Translations under genes and position numbers: made by a program
Shown here: piece by piece, positions 45,939 through 54,591 of the stretch
Numbering within the stretch: position 1 is the first letter of the stretch
How the letters are laid out: each line of letters starts with the position of its first letter
Notes under the pieces: model-generated
The model's input: only the letters and a program-made list of their open reading frames with translations
Told to the model about the DNA's origin: nothing
The model's database searches: none
Assembly: GCF_900104805.1 (NCBI RefSeq)
Contig: NZ_LT629751.1
Span: 744,001-808,000, forward strand
DNA: 64,000 bases
Origin: Pseudomonas oryzae
GTDB lineage: Bacteria > Pseudomonadota > Gammaproteobacteria > Pseudomonadales > Pseudomonadaceae
Direction: 5' to 3'

Positions 45939-47351
45939 TCAGCGATGGCGCGGCGACACGAAGGTGCTCTGGGTGGTGACGCGCACCTCGGGATCGTCCA
46001 GGTCCGCCACCGCGAAGCGCAGCGGCGTGGCGCTGTCGGCCGTGTGCCCGGCGCTCAGCGCCACGCTCACCGCGACGTCGAGGATCTCCCCGGGCGCCAG
46101 CTGCAGCTCCTCGGCGCCCTGCAGGACGAAGGGGCCGGGTTCGACCAGGGTCACGGCGTAGCGGTGTGGCTGCTGGGTCTTGTTGATCACCTTGAGGCGG
46201 TAGATGTTCTCGATCTGCCCGGCGCTGTTCTCGCGGTACAGGCCACGGTCCTTGGTCACGTCCAGCGACACCAGCGGCCGTGCGTCGAGGGCCCAGCCGA
46301 AGGCGCCGAACATCAGCAGCAGTGCCGCGGCGTAGCCGACCAGGCGCGGGCGCAGCCAGCGGGTCTTGCCGCCGGCCAGTTCGCGTTCGGAGCCGTAGCG
46401 CACCAGGCCGCGGGCGTAGCCCATCTTGTCCATGATGCTGTCGCAGGCGTCGACGCAGGCGCCGCAGCCGATGCATTCCAGCTGCAGGCCGTCGCGGATG
46501 TCGATGCCGGTCGGGCAGACCTGCACGCACAGGGTGCAGTCGATGCAGTCGCCGAGGCCGAGCGCCCTGGGGTCGGCTTCCTTCTTGCGCGCGCCACGGT
46601 TCTCGCCGCGCGCGGCATCGTAGGAGACCACCAGGGTGTCGGCGTCGAACATCACGCTCTGGAAGCGCGAGTAGGGGCACATGTCGCGGCACACCTTCTC
46701 GCGCAGCCAGCCGGCGTTGAGGTAGGTGGCGGCAGTGAAGGAGAACACCCAGAAGGCGGCGGTGGCGTCCAGCTGCAGGGTGAACAGGTCGTGGACCAGC
46801 GCGCGGATCGGCGTGAAGTAGCCGACGAAGGCCAGAGCGGTGACCAGGCTGACCGCCAGCCACAGGCCGTGCTTGGCGCCGCGGCGCAGCAGTTTCCCGA
46901 CCGACCAGGGCGCGGCGTCGAGCTTGATGCGCTGCTGGCGGTCGCCCTCGGTGACCTTCTCCGCCCACATGAAGATCCAGGTCCACACGCTCTGCGGGCA
47001 GGCGTAGCCGCACCACACCCGCCCGGCGGCCACGGTGATGGCGAACAGGCCGAAGGCGCAGATGATCAGCAGCGCCGAGAGCAGGATGAAGTCCTGCGGC
47101 CAGAAGGTGGCGCCGAAGATGTGGAACTTGCGCCCGGCCAGATCCCACAGCACTGCCTGGCGGCCGTTCCAGTTCAGCCAGGCGGTGCCGAAGAACAGCA
47201 GGAACAGCGCGCCGGCGCCGGCCAGGCGCAGGTTGCGGTACAGGCCGGTGAAGCTGCGGGTGTGGATCGGACCGCCGGCCTGGGCGGGGGTCAGGCGCGT
47301 GGGCCGCGGTTCGACCGTCTCGACGATCCGGGCGGGAATGCGTTCGCTCAT
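45939..47351 (-). CDS. CcoG/FixG-like polyferredoxin membrane protein
   Basis: 470-aa inner-membrane iron-sulfur protein. Four or more helices in the N-terminal half contain CGYACPQSVW, typical of CcoG. Two 4Fe-4S motifs are CIDCTLCVQVCP and CIGCGACVDACD. A last helix (about 345-362) leads to a periplasmic Ig-like domain. CcoG acts as cupric reductase in cbb3 oxidase assembly; this paralogue may serve the CcoN4 oxidase or pass electrons to the neighbouring reductase. Start MSERIPARIV with GGAG upstream. Divergent from the nitrite/sulfite reductase gene. Confidence 0.9.
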   Translation of the reverse strand: MSERIPARIVETVEPRPTRLTPAQAGGPIHTRSFTGLYRNLRLAGAGALFLLFFGTAWLNWNGRQAVLWDLAGRKFHIFGATFWPQDFILLSALLIICAFGLFAITVAAGRVWCGYACPQSVWTWIFMWAEKVTEGDRQQRIKLDAAPWSVGKLLRRGAKHGLWLAVSLVTALAFVGYFTPIRALVHDLFTLQLDATAAFWVFSFTAATYLNAGWLREKVCRDMCPYSRFQSVMFDADTLVVSYDAARGENRGARKKEADPRALGLGDCIDCTLCVQVCPTGIDIRDGLQLECIGCGACVDACDSIMDKMGYARGLVRYGSERELAGGKTRWLRPRLVGYAAALLLMFGAFGWALDARPLVSLDVTKDRGLYRENSAGQIENIYRLKVINKTQQPHRYAVTLVEPGPFVLQGAEELQLAPGEILDVAVSVALSAGHTADSATPLRFAVADLDDPEVRVTTQSTFVSPRHR

Positions 47352-47409
47352 GGGAAGGCTCCATAGGCCTGCAAAAGATGGGGCCATGATCGGAGATCGA
47401 CTGCCGGGG

Positions 47410-47446
47410 AAACAGACTCAGATCCGGCGATAAAAAGCGGATCAGA
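47410..47446. promoter_or_regulatory. Putative MocR-regulator operator, copy 2 (ccoG-like / reductase intergenic)
   Basis: Second copy of the element AAACAGACTCAGATC-N13-CGGATCAGA seen at 44336-44372. It lies 59 bp before the ccoG-like start and 155 bp before the divergent reductase start, so it could control both. TCAGATCCG and CGGATCAGA also form an imperfect inverted repeat here. Confidence 0.72.
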
Positions 47447-47600
47447 TGGGCCACGACGGCCGGCGGCCGATCTCGCATGGGCGGTCTGATATGGTTTTTT
47501 GCGCGGGATCTGCCGCTGTTTTTGCGCGCTGCCGCTGGGCATAGTCGCCGCCAGATTGCCCGCCGCCGCGACGGCGCGGGCTGGCCGGACGAGGTAGCCC

Positions 47601-49271
47601 ATGTACCGATACGACGAATACGACCACGCCCTGGTGCTCGAACGGGTCGCGCAGTTCCGCGACCAGATCGCCCGGCGCCTGAGCGGCGAGCTGAGCGAGG
47701 AGGAGTTCCTGCCGCTGCGCCTGCAGAACGGCCTGTACCTGCAGAAGCATGCCTACATGCTGCGCGTGGCCATCCCCTACGGCACGCTGGCGGCGGATCA
47801 GCTGCGCACCCTGGCGCACATCGCCCGCCACCATGATCGCGGCTACGGCCACTTCACCACCCGGCAGAACATCCAGTTCAACTGGATCGAGCTGGAGCAG
47901 GTCGGCGACATCCTCGAACGCCTGGCCGCAGTGGAGATGCACGCCATCCAGACCTCCGGCAACTGCGTGCGCAACATCACCACCGAGGCCTTCGCCGGGG
48001 TCGCCGCCGACGAGCTGCTCGACCCGCGGCCGCTGGCCGAGATCCTCCGCCAGTGGTCGACGGTCAACCCGGAGTTCCTCTACCTGCCGCGCAAGTTCAA
48101 GATCGCCATCTGCTCGGCCGAGCAGGACCGCGCGGCGATCATGATGCACGACATCGGCCTGTACCTTTACCGCGACGCGGCCGGCGAGCTGCTGCTGCGG
48201 GTGATGGTCGGCGGCGGTCTTGGGCGTACGCCGATCCTCGCCCAGCAGGTGCGCGAGGCGCTGCCCTGGCGCCACCTCTTGTCCTACGTCGAGGCCATCC
48301 TGCGGGTGTTCAACCGCCACGGCCGGCGCGACAACAAGTACAAGGCGCGGATCAAGATCCTGGTCAAGGCGCTCGGCGTCGAGGCCTTCGCCCGCGAGGT
48401 GGAGGAGGAATGGCAGCACATCAAGGACGGCCCGGCCGAGCTGACCGAGGCCGAGTACCGCCGCGTCGCCGCTCACTTCGCGCCGCCGGCCTACGCCGCG
48501 CTGGACGATGCCGACCTCGACTACGGCAGCGCGCTGGCCGGCGATACTGCGTTCGCCCGCTGGGTGGAGCGCAACGTGCAGGCGCACAAGGTTCCGGGCT
48601 ACGCCGCGGTGGTGCTGTCCACCAAGCCGGGGCCGGCCCTGCCGCCGGGCGACGTCACCGCCGAGCAGATGGAAGGCATCGCCGAGCTGGCCGAGCGCTA
48701 CGGCTTCGGCGAAATCCGCATCGCTCACGAGCAGAACCTGGTGCTGCCCGACGTGCGCAAGGCCGACCTGTACGCCGTCTGGCAACGTGCCGGCGAGCTG
48801 GGCCTGGCCACGCCGAACATCGGCCTGCTCACCGACATCATCGCCTGCCCGGGCGGCGACTACTGCTCGCTGGCCAACGCCAAGTCGATCCCCATCGCCC
48901 AGGCCATCCAGGCGTGTTTCGCCGACCTCGACCACCTGCACGATCTGGGCGAGCTGAGCCTGAACATCTCCGGCTGCATGAACGCCTGCGCCCACCACCA
49001 CATCGGCAACATCGGCATCCTCGGCGTCGACAAGAACGGCAGCGAGTGGTACCAGGTCACCATCGGCGGCGCCCAGGGCAAGGCCAGCGCGCTGGGCAAG
49101 GTGATCGGCCCGGCGTTCGGCGCCGAGCAGATTCCCGAGGTGATCGAGCGGCTGGTCGACACCTTCGTCGCCTACCGCGAGGGCGACGAGCCCTTCGTCG
49201 ACACCGTGCAGCGCATCGGCCTGGAGCCGTTCAAGGAACGGGTCTACCGCCAGACGGAGGTGCCGGCATGA
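47601..49271 (+). CDS. Siroheme nitrite/sulfite reductase
   Basis: 556-aa cytoplasmic siroheme and 4Fe-4S reductase with two repeated ferredoxin-like/catalytic halves. The cluster ligands are CPGGDYCSLANA and SGCMNACAHHHIG near the C-terminus (C-x5-C ... C-x3-C). Active-site basic residues are in GYGHFTTRQNIQFNW and CVRNITTEAFAG. It may reduce sulfite for assimilation or nitrite; the family does not separate them by sequence here. The next gene (DUF934) overlaps its stop, a common pairing with assimilatory sulfite reductase. In this locus it shares regulation with cbb3-related genes. Confidence 0.9.
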   Translation: MYRYDEYDHALVLERVAQFRDQIARRLSGELSEEEFLPLRLQNGLYLQKHAYMLRVAIPYGTLAADQLRTLAHIARHHDRGYGHFTTRQNIQFNWIELEQVGDILERLAAVEMHAIQTSGNCVRNITTEAFAGVAADELLDPRPLAEILRQWSTVNPEFLYLPRKFKIAICSAEQDRAAIMMHDIGLYLYRDAAGELLLRVMVGGGLGRTPILAQQVREALPWRHLLSYVEAILRVFNRHGRRDNKYKARIKILVKALGVEAFAREVEEEWQHIKDGPAELTEAEYRRVAAHFAPPAYAALDDADLDYGSALAGDTAFARWVERNVQAHKVPGYAAVVLSTKPGPALPPGDVTAEQMEGIAELAERYGFGEIRIAHEQNLVLPDVRKADLYAVWQRAGELGLATPNIGLLTDIIACPGGDYCSLANAKSIPIAQAIQACFADLDHLHDLGELSLNISGCMNACAHHHIGNIGILGVDKNGSEWYQVTIGGAQGKASALGKVIGPAFGAEQIPEVIERLVDTFVAYREGDEPFVDTVQRIGLEPFKERVYRQTEVPA

Positions 49272-49798
49272 ACAACCTGATCAAGCTGGGCGCGGACGGC
49301 GCGCGCATCGTCGCCGACGATCCCTGGAGCTGGGTGCGCGAGGCGGCCGAGCCGCTGCCGGACGGCCCGCTGCTGCTGCCGCTGGCGCTGTGGCGCGAAA
49401 GGCAGAGCGCGGATGTGCTGGCCGGCCGCGCCGATACCCGCGACGGCGTCTGGCTGGCGCCCGACGACGAGCCGGAAGAACTGGCGTCCTGGCTGGCCGG
49501 CCTGCCGCTGATCGCCCTGGAATTCCCCAGCTTCCGCGACGGCCGCGCCTACAGCCAAGCCTACCTGCTGCGCACCCGGCTGGGCTGGCAGGGCGAGCTG
49601 CGCGCGGTCGGCGACGTGCTGCGCGACCAGCTCAGCCACATGCGCCAGTGCGGCTTCGACGCCTTCGCGGTACGCGAGGACAAGTCGGCCGCCGACGCGC
49701 TCAAGGGCCTGCAGGGGATCAGCGTGCTGTACGGCCGCTCGGTGCTCGAGCCGCGCCCGCTGTTCCGCCGGCGCAGCGGCGCGGACGAGGAGGAGTAG
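49268..49798 (+). CDS. DUF934 protein paired with siroheme reductase
   Basis: 176 aa, ATGA overlap with the reductase gene. DUF934 hallmarks are LEFPSFRDGRAYSQAYLLR and GDVLRDQLSHMRQCGFDAF. The family is almost always next to sulfite reductase and probably assists it, but its biochemical role is not established. No membrane segment. Confidence 0.88.
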   Translation: MNNLIKLGADGARIVADDPWSWVREAAEPLPDGPLLLPLALWRERQSADVLAGRADTRDGVWLAPDDEPEELASWLAGLPLIALEFPSFRDGRAYSQAYLLRTRLGWQGELRAVGDVLRDQLSHMRQCGFDAFAVREDKSAADALKGLQGISVLYGRSVLEPRPLFRRRSGADEEE

Positions 49799-50392
49799 GG
49801 CATGGCCGGCTCATGCTGCCGGGCTTGCCGCGCGGCAGCGGCGCACGCGCCGGTGGCACGGCGCAGCGCAAAGACTGTACCGCTGGGCTGATCCATTCCT
49901 GGTCGTGCGTGATCGCAGTGGACAACACGCAGACTGCCATCAGGAGCAGCTCAATGCCGTTCACGTGGGCGCGGTACTGCGGTCGCTGCGCGCTCCAGAT
50001 GCGGTGCGCGCACTGACAGCGCGACGAGTACCGCCGCTGCCTTAATCTGCGCCAGAAGCGCCGTTACCGACGGCGCCTTCCATATCCAGAACGTCAATGC
50101 TTGCGACAGCCGTCTGAAAGCTTGAATGGTTCGTTTCGATGGCGTCGCGCCAAGTAGTTGGCCAGTTACCTGAGTTGGCGACGCCTGCCCGAATTCTATG
50201 GAAATGACATCAACCCATTGATGTGCGTTAGGGAATCACTCGACCATTACCCTTTGCAACAGCCAGCGCGGACATAGGCAAAGTGATCGCGTGGCTGTCG
50301 GCAGAGGCCCGGGCCATGACGACCGGTGCGCAATAGCAGTTGGTACGATGCCCAGTGGGCGTTCTCACGTTTTGACAAGGACCGGCTCGCAC
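49799..50392. other. Gene-free stretch of 594 bp, nothing firm recognised
   Basis: No ORF with plausible codon use or family similarity on either strand, and no RNA gene recognised. One dyad, ACATCAA-CCCA-TTGATGT at 50207-50224, could be an operator for the EamA permease gene downstream. The break between the P. aeruginosa-like ccoN4 block and the housekeeping block lies here, so it may be a rearrangement scar. Confidence 0.5.
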
Positions 50393-51295
50393 ATGCCCAC
50401 CACCGTCTTCCCGCGCCACCTCGCCGTACTGATCCTGGCCGGCCTGGCCTGTACCTTTGCCGGCAACCACATCGCCGCGCGCATCGCCTTCGACCAGGGC
50501 GCGGGTCTGCTGCTGGCGATCCTCTGTCGCTCGGGCGGCACCTTTCTGGTCCTGGCCGCGCTGGTGGCATGGCGACGCGAGTCGATGCTGCTGACATCCC
50601 GGGTATGGGGCTGGCAGGTGCTGCTGGGCTTACTGCTGGCCGTGCAGAGCTTCTGCATCTATTCGGCGGTGATGCGCATTCCGGTCGGCCTGGCCCTGCT
50701 GGTGGTGAATCTCTCGCCCATTCTGCTGGCCCTGCTCACCTGGATGCTGGGCGGCCCGCGCCCCAGCCGGAGCGCGGCGCTGATCATGGGCATCATCCTG
50801 CTCGGGCTGATGCTGGTGCTGGATGTTCCGGCGCGCCTCGCTGAGCGGGGGGCGGAGGATGGCGTCTGGCTGCAAGGCGTGCTGTTCAGTCTCACCGCCG
50901 CAGCGGTATTCGCCTGCGCCCTGTGGGTCACCGAGCATCGTCTTTCCGCCATGCCCGGGGCGGTGCGCAGCATGCTGGCGATGGGCGTGGTGTTCGCCGC
51001 CTCGGCACTGGCCGGTCTCAGCGGGGCGTTGCCGGGCGGAGTGTCGCTCCCCGCGGCTGCGAGCGGCTGGCTGGCGCTGCTGTGCCTGGTGCTGCTCTAC
51101 GGCAGCGCCTTCTCCGCGCTGTTCATCTGCATGCCGAAACTGGACATCGCGCGCAATGCGCCGGTGATGAACGTGGAGCCGGTGGCCGGCATGCTGTTCG
51201 GCTGGCTGATCCTCGACCAGCGTCTCGATGCGCTACAGGTGGTGGGCGGCCTGGTGGTGATCGGCGGCATTGTCCTGCTGGCCTATCGGCGATGA
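50393..51295 (+). CDS. EamA/DMT-superfamily permease
   Basis: 300-aa inner-membrane protein with about ten hydrophobic helices in two homologous halves (EamA domains about 10-140 and 150-295). Segments such as FAGNHIAARIAFDQGAG, NLSPILLALLTWMLGG and VEPVAGMLFGWLILDQRL are characteristic. Substrate unknown; members export amino acids or other metabolites. The start MPTTVFPRHL is preferred, because a longer open frame adds a polar stretch not seen in such permeases. Confidence 0.85.
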   Translation: MPTTVFPRHLAVLILAGLACTFAGNHIAARIAFDQGAGLLLAILCRSGGTFLVLAALVAWRRESMLLTSRVWGWQVLLGLLLAVQSFCIYSAVMRIPVGLALLVVNLSPILLALLTWMLGGPRPSRSAALIMGIILLGLMLVLDVPARLAERGAEDGVWLQGVLFSLTAAAVFACALWVTEHRLSAMPGAVRSMLAMGVVFAASALAGLSGALPGGVSLPAAASGWLALLCLVLLYGSAFSALFICMPKLDIARNAPVMNVEPVAGMLFGWLILDQRLDALQVVGGLVVIGGIVLLAYRR

Positions 51296-51442
51296 GGGGC
51301 GCCAACGGTTGCCTGGTTCGACGAGTATTGGGATCGATGGGGCTGAAGGTGGGACTGCTGGAGCCCAGCGGCAACATCCCGCCTGCCGAGGCGGTATCAG
51401 TCAAGGTATGGATCAGGCGCAAAACCCAATCCCTAGAAACGC

Positions 51443-51467
51443 GAAAGCCCCGCAGTGCGGGGCTTTC
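51443..51467. terminator. Terminator between EamA permease gene and tRNA-Ser
   Basis: GAAAGCCCCGC, AGT loop, GCGGGGCTTTC. A perfect 11-bp stem that can end transcripts from both directions; it lies 10 bp beyond the 3' end of the tRNA. Confidence 0.8.
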
Positions 51468-51477
51468 GGCTTAAATA

Positions 51478-51567
51478 TGGCGGTGAGGGAGGGATTCGAA
51501 CCCTCGATACGGTTTCCCGTATACACACTTTCCAGGCGTGCTCCTTCAACCGCTCGGACACCTCACC
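51478..51567 (-). tRNA. tRNA-Ser(GGA)
   Basis: 90 nt including encoded CCA. The acceptor stem GGTGAGG pairs with CCTCACC (then G and CCA), anticodon loop CTGGAAA gives anticodon GGA, there is a long variable arm (GTATACGGGAAACCGTATC) and T-loop GGTTCGAATCC. A long variable arm is diagnostic of class II tRNA-Ser. Confidence 0.97.
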
Positions 51568-51607
51568 ATATTTGTATCGCTGGGGCGTTGCCCTGTCGAC
51601 GGCGCAC

Positions 51608-51636
51608 AATGTAGTCGAAGCCTTTTTGAAATGCAA
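51608..51636 (-). promoter_or_regulatory. Sigma-70 promoter of tRNA-Ser
   Basis: On the minus strand TTGCAT, 17-bp spacer, TACATT, followed by a GC-rich discriminator (GTGCGCCG). The position is about 35-40 bp before the tRNA 5' end. Confidence 0.7.
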
Positions 51637-51695
51637 AGGTTTTTTCAAATTTTTCATTGGCTTAGGGCTGCACAGAGGTGTGGTGGGGTTCCTGC

Positions 51696-51701
51696 TAGAC
51701 T
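51696..51701 (+). promoter_or_regulatory. Extended -10 element before earP
   Basis: TGC-TAGACT followed by GCGCGCC. No convincing -35. The same TAGACTGCGCGCC is found before deaD (58853), and a related TGG-TAGGAT-GCGCGGG before the spermidine-synthase-like gene (58028). Confidence 0.5.
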
Positions 51702-51728
51702 GCGCGCCGGCAAGTGATGGAGGCGCTC

Positions 51729-52874
51729 ATGGCGAGCTGGGACATTTTCTGCAGTGTGGTGGACAACTACGGCGACATCGGGGTGACCTGGCGGCTGGCG
51801 CGGCAGCTGGCGGCCGAGCATGGGCACCAGGTGCGCCTGTGGGTCGACGAGCCGGCAGCTTTTGTCGCGCTCTGCCCCCAGGCCGATGCCGGGCTGGCCC
51901 GCCAACTGGTGGCCGGGGTGGAGGTCGGCCACTGGGCGGCGGACTGGCAGCCCCAGGCTCTGGCCGACGTGGTGATCGAAGCCTTCGGCTGCACGCTGCC
52001 GGAGGCCCAGGTGGCAGCCATGCGCACCGCCGAGCGGCAGCCGTTGTGGCTGAATCTAGAGTATCTCAGCGCCGAGGACTGGGTGGTCGGCTGTCATGGT
52101 CTGCCATCACCCCAGGGCCAGGGGCTGCGCAAGTACTTCTTCTTTCCCGGTTTCGTCGCCGGTACCGGTGGCCTGCTGCGCGAACGTGACCTTTTGGCGC
52201 GGCGTCAGGCGTTCCAGGCCGATGAAGCGGCGCGGCGCGCGTTTCTCGCCGGCGTCGGAGTCACGCTGCAGGCGCAGGCGCGGCTGATCTCGCTGTTCGC
52301 CTATGAGAATCCCGGCCTCGGCGAATGGCTGGATGCCCTGGCCGCCGACGCGCAGCCGACCCAGTTGCTGGTGCCACGCGGGCGCATTCTCGGCGATCTG
52401 CGCCAGTGGCTGGGCGAGACGGCAGAGCTGGAGCCGGGGTTCGTCGCTCGCCGCGGCAACCTGCAGTTGCAGGTGCTGCCGTTCGTGTCCCAGGACGATT
52501 ACGACCGCCTGCTGTGGTGCTGCGATTTCAATGCGGTGCGCGGCGAGGACTCCTTCGTGCGTGCGCAGTGGGCGGGGCGGCCGATGCTCTGGCACATCTA
52601 CCCGCAGGAGGAGGATGCCCACTGGGACAAGCTGGAGGCGTTCCTGGCGCTGTACCGGCAGGGCTTGTCCGCGGAGGCGGGGCAGGCGCTGCTGCAATTG
52701 TGGCGGGCGTGGAATGCCGGGGCGGGAATGGGGGAAGCCTGGCGGGCGGCGCAGCGGCACTGGCCGGAGTGGCGGGAGCATGCGCAGGGCTGGTGCGCGG
52801 AGCAGGCCTCTCGTCCTGATCTTGCCGCTGCGCTGGAACAGTTTTACCAAAATTCGCTATCATGTGCGGCTTAG
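51729..52874 (+). CDS. earP: EF-P arginine rhamnosyltransferase EarP
   Basis: 381-aa GT-B glycosyltransferase that transfers rhamnose from dTDP-rhamnose to Arg32 of elongation factor P. The N-terminus [24 protein letters not shown] contains the catalytic Asp in NYGD, and the C-terminal donor site is [27 protein letters not shown] (two motifs). The ATG at 51729 has GGAGG six bases upstream; GTG 51714 and ATG 51717 in frame would add a few non-conserved residues. efp, encoding its substrate, follows after 34 bp. Confidence 0.95.
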   Translation: MASWDIFCSVVDNYGDIGVTWRLARQLAAEHGHQVRLWVDEPAAFVALCPQADAGLARQLVAGVEVGHWAADWQPQALADVVIEAFGCTLPEAQVAAMRTAERQPLWLNLEYLSAEDWVVGCHGLPSPQGQGLRKYFFFPGFVAGTGGLLRERDLLARRQAFQADEAARRAFLAGVGVTLQAQARLISLFAYENPGLGEWLDALAADAQPTQLLVPRGRILGDLRQWLGETAELEPGFVARRGNLQLQVLPFVSQDDYDRLLWCCDFNAVRGEDSFVRAQWAGRPMLWHIYPQEEDAHWDKLEAFLALYRQGLSAEAGQALLQLWRAWNAGAGMGEAWRAAQRHWPEWREHAQGWCAEQASRPDLAAALEQFYQNSLSCAA

Positions 52875-52908
52875 ATCTTGTACCTCCAGTCACATCCGGA
52901 TATTTCGC

Positions 52909-53481
52909 ATGAAAACCGCACAAGAAATGAAGGCCAACAACGTTGCTCTGATCGACGGCCAGCCGTGGCTGATCCAGAAGGCCGAGTTCACCAAGTCCGG
53001 TCGTAACAGCGCCATCGTCAAGATGAAGCTGCGCAACCTGATCAACGGCTCCAAGACCGAGACCGTTTACAAGGCCGACGACAAGATGGAGCAGGTCATC
53101 CTCGATCGCAAGGAAGTGACCCTGTCCTACATCAGCGGCGAGGACTACGTGTTCATGGATCCGGAGTACAACTCCTATGAACTGCGTGCGGAAGATCTGG
53201 AGAGCGTCCTGCCGTTCATCGAGGAAGGCATGACCGACGTCTGCGAAGCCGTGTTCTTCGAAGGCAAGGTGATTTCCGTCGACCTGCCGACCACCATCGT
53301 GCGTCAGGTCGTCTACACCGAAACCGCTGCCCGTGGCGACACCAGCGGCAAGGTGATGAAGCCGGCCAAGCTGCGTAACGGCACCGAAGTCAAGGTGGCC
53401 GATTTCGTCAACATCGACGACTGGATCGAAATCGACACCCGCGACGGCTCCTACAAGGGTCGTACCCAGGCTCCGGCCTGA
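52909..53481 (+). CDS. efp: Translation elongation factor P
   Basis: 190-aa three-domain factor that relieves ribosome stalling at polyproline. Domain I carries the modification loop [10 protein letters not shown] with Arg32 at the tip, the residue rhamnosylated by EarP in Pseudomonas; most other bacteria have Lys here. The C-terminus is usual ([16 protein letters not shown]). Shares an operon with earP. Confidence 0.98.
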   Translation: MKTAQEMKANNVALIDGQPWLIQKAEFTKSGRNSAIVKMKLRNLINGSKTETVYKADDKMEQVILDRKEVTLSYISGEDYVFMDPEYNSYELRAEDLESVLPFIEEGMTDVCEAVFFEGKVISVDLPTTIVRQVVYTETAARGDTSGKVMKPAKLRNGTEVKVADFVNIDDWIEIDTRDGSYKGRTQAPA

Positions 53482-53499
53482 GTCTGACGCGAGTCCCCC

Positions 53500-53524
53500 A
53501 GAGCCCGGCCTAGCGCCGGGCTCT
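53500..53524. terminator. Terminator after efp (bidirectional)
   Basis: AGAGCCCGGC and GCCGGGCTCT with a 5-nt loop, followed by a T-containing stretch. It serves efp and probably the convergent LysR gene. Confidence 0.85.
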
Positions 53525-53540
53525 GTCGTTTCTGGGTGGC

Positions 53541-54494
53541 CTATCTGCCGAAGCCGGCCTGCAGCGCCAGGTCCCAGGGCGGCAGCGGGCCGAAGCGGTC
53601 CTTGAGGAATTCCAGCAGCAGGCGGGTGCGCGAGGCGGCCGGCTGGGGCAGGCGCAGGGCGTAGACGCCGCTGGGTTCGGCCGGCGGCAGGCCGGCATCG
53701 CAGAACAGCGGTACCAGCTCGCCGCGCAGCAGGTGGTCGCTGATCAGCCAGGTCGGCAGATGGGCGATGCCGAGACCGGCCAGTGCGGCGAACAGCAGGG
53801 TTTCCGCGTTGTTGGCGGTCATCCGCAGGCGGCCGGGACGGATCAGGCGGCTCTGGCCGTCCACCTCGAAGCGCCAGGCGTAGGGCGGGGAGAGGGCGTC
53901 CCAGTCGAGGCCGTCGTGCTCGGGCAGATGTCCGGGATCGGTCGGCGTGCCGCGGCGTCTCAGGTACTCCGGGCTGGCGCAGGCGATGCGGCGCATCGGT
54001 GCCAGCGGCGTGGCCACCAGCCGACTGTCGGCCAGCGGGCCGATACGCAGCACCAGGTCGACCTGGCCGAGGTGCTCGCCCTGCAGGTCGACGAAACTGT
54101 CGATCAGGCGCAACTGCACGTCCACCCCCGGCCAGGCGACCAGGAATTCGGCGATCGCCGGGGCCAGGTGGCGGCGGCCGAAGGGGGCCGGGGCGTCGAT
54201 GCGGATCAGCCCTTCCGGCGCGTTGCTCAGCGATACCGCCTCGGCGCGCGCCTGACGCAGCTCGTCGAGGATGCGCCGGGCGCGCTCGGCGAAGGCGAGG
54301 CCCGCCGGGGTGGCCCGGACCGCGTGGGTGCTGCGCTGGAACAGGCGACTGCCGAGGGCCTGTTCGAGGGCGTCGATGCGCCGCGCCACCGCCGAGGGCG
54401 TGAGCTGCTGACGGCGGGCGGCGGCGGAGAAGCTGCCGCAGGCCAGCACGTCGAGGAACAGGTCGAGCTGATGGGTCAGTGCGTCGGGCTGCAT
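53541..54494 (-). CDS. LysR-family transcriptional regulator
   Basis: 317 aa. N-terminal HTH (LDLFLDVLACGSFSAAARRQQLTPSAVARRIDALEQALG) shown in the first 60 residues, then a LysR substrate-binding domain. It resembles the CrgA/DsdC-like single-gene regulators. It is divergent from the TauE-like permease gene with a 97-bp intergenic region, so it may control that exporter. A Met 11 codons upstream (54527) is an alternative start; neither has a strong ribosome-binding site. Confidence 0.88.
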   Translation of the reverse strand: MQPDALTHQLDLFLDVLACGSFSAAARRQQLTPSAVARRIDALEQALGSRLFQRSTHAVRATPAGLAFAERARRILDELRQARAEAVSLSNAPEGLIRIDAPAPFGRRHLAPAIAEFLVAWPGVDVQLRLIDSFVDLQGEHLGQVDLVLRIGPLADSRLVATPLAPMRRIACASPEYLRRRGTPTDPGHLPEHDGLDWDALSPPYAWRFEVDGQSRLIRPGRLRMTANNAETLLFAALAGLGIAHLPTWLISDHLLRGELVPLFCDAGLPPAEPSGVYALRLPQPAASRTRLLLEFLKDRFGPLPPWDLALQAGFGR

Positions 54495-54591
54495 GGCGGT
54501 TCGCTTGTGCTGTTGGCGCAAAGGCATTGTGCGGGGTTGTGCGTTTCGCGGCTAGTCGCGCCTCTCTAGCATCTGCCTTTTCGGAGGTGTC

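Noticed and set aside
47495-47537. Imperfect direct repeat (T5-6 GCGCG ... CTGCCGCTG) upstream of the reductase
   Set aside because: Only two imperfect units of about 20 bp, likely chance or slippage; no support for a binding site.
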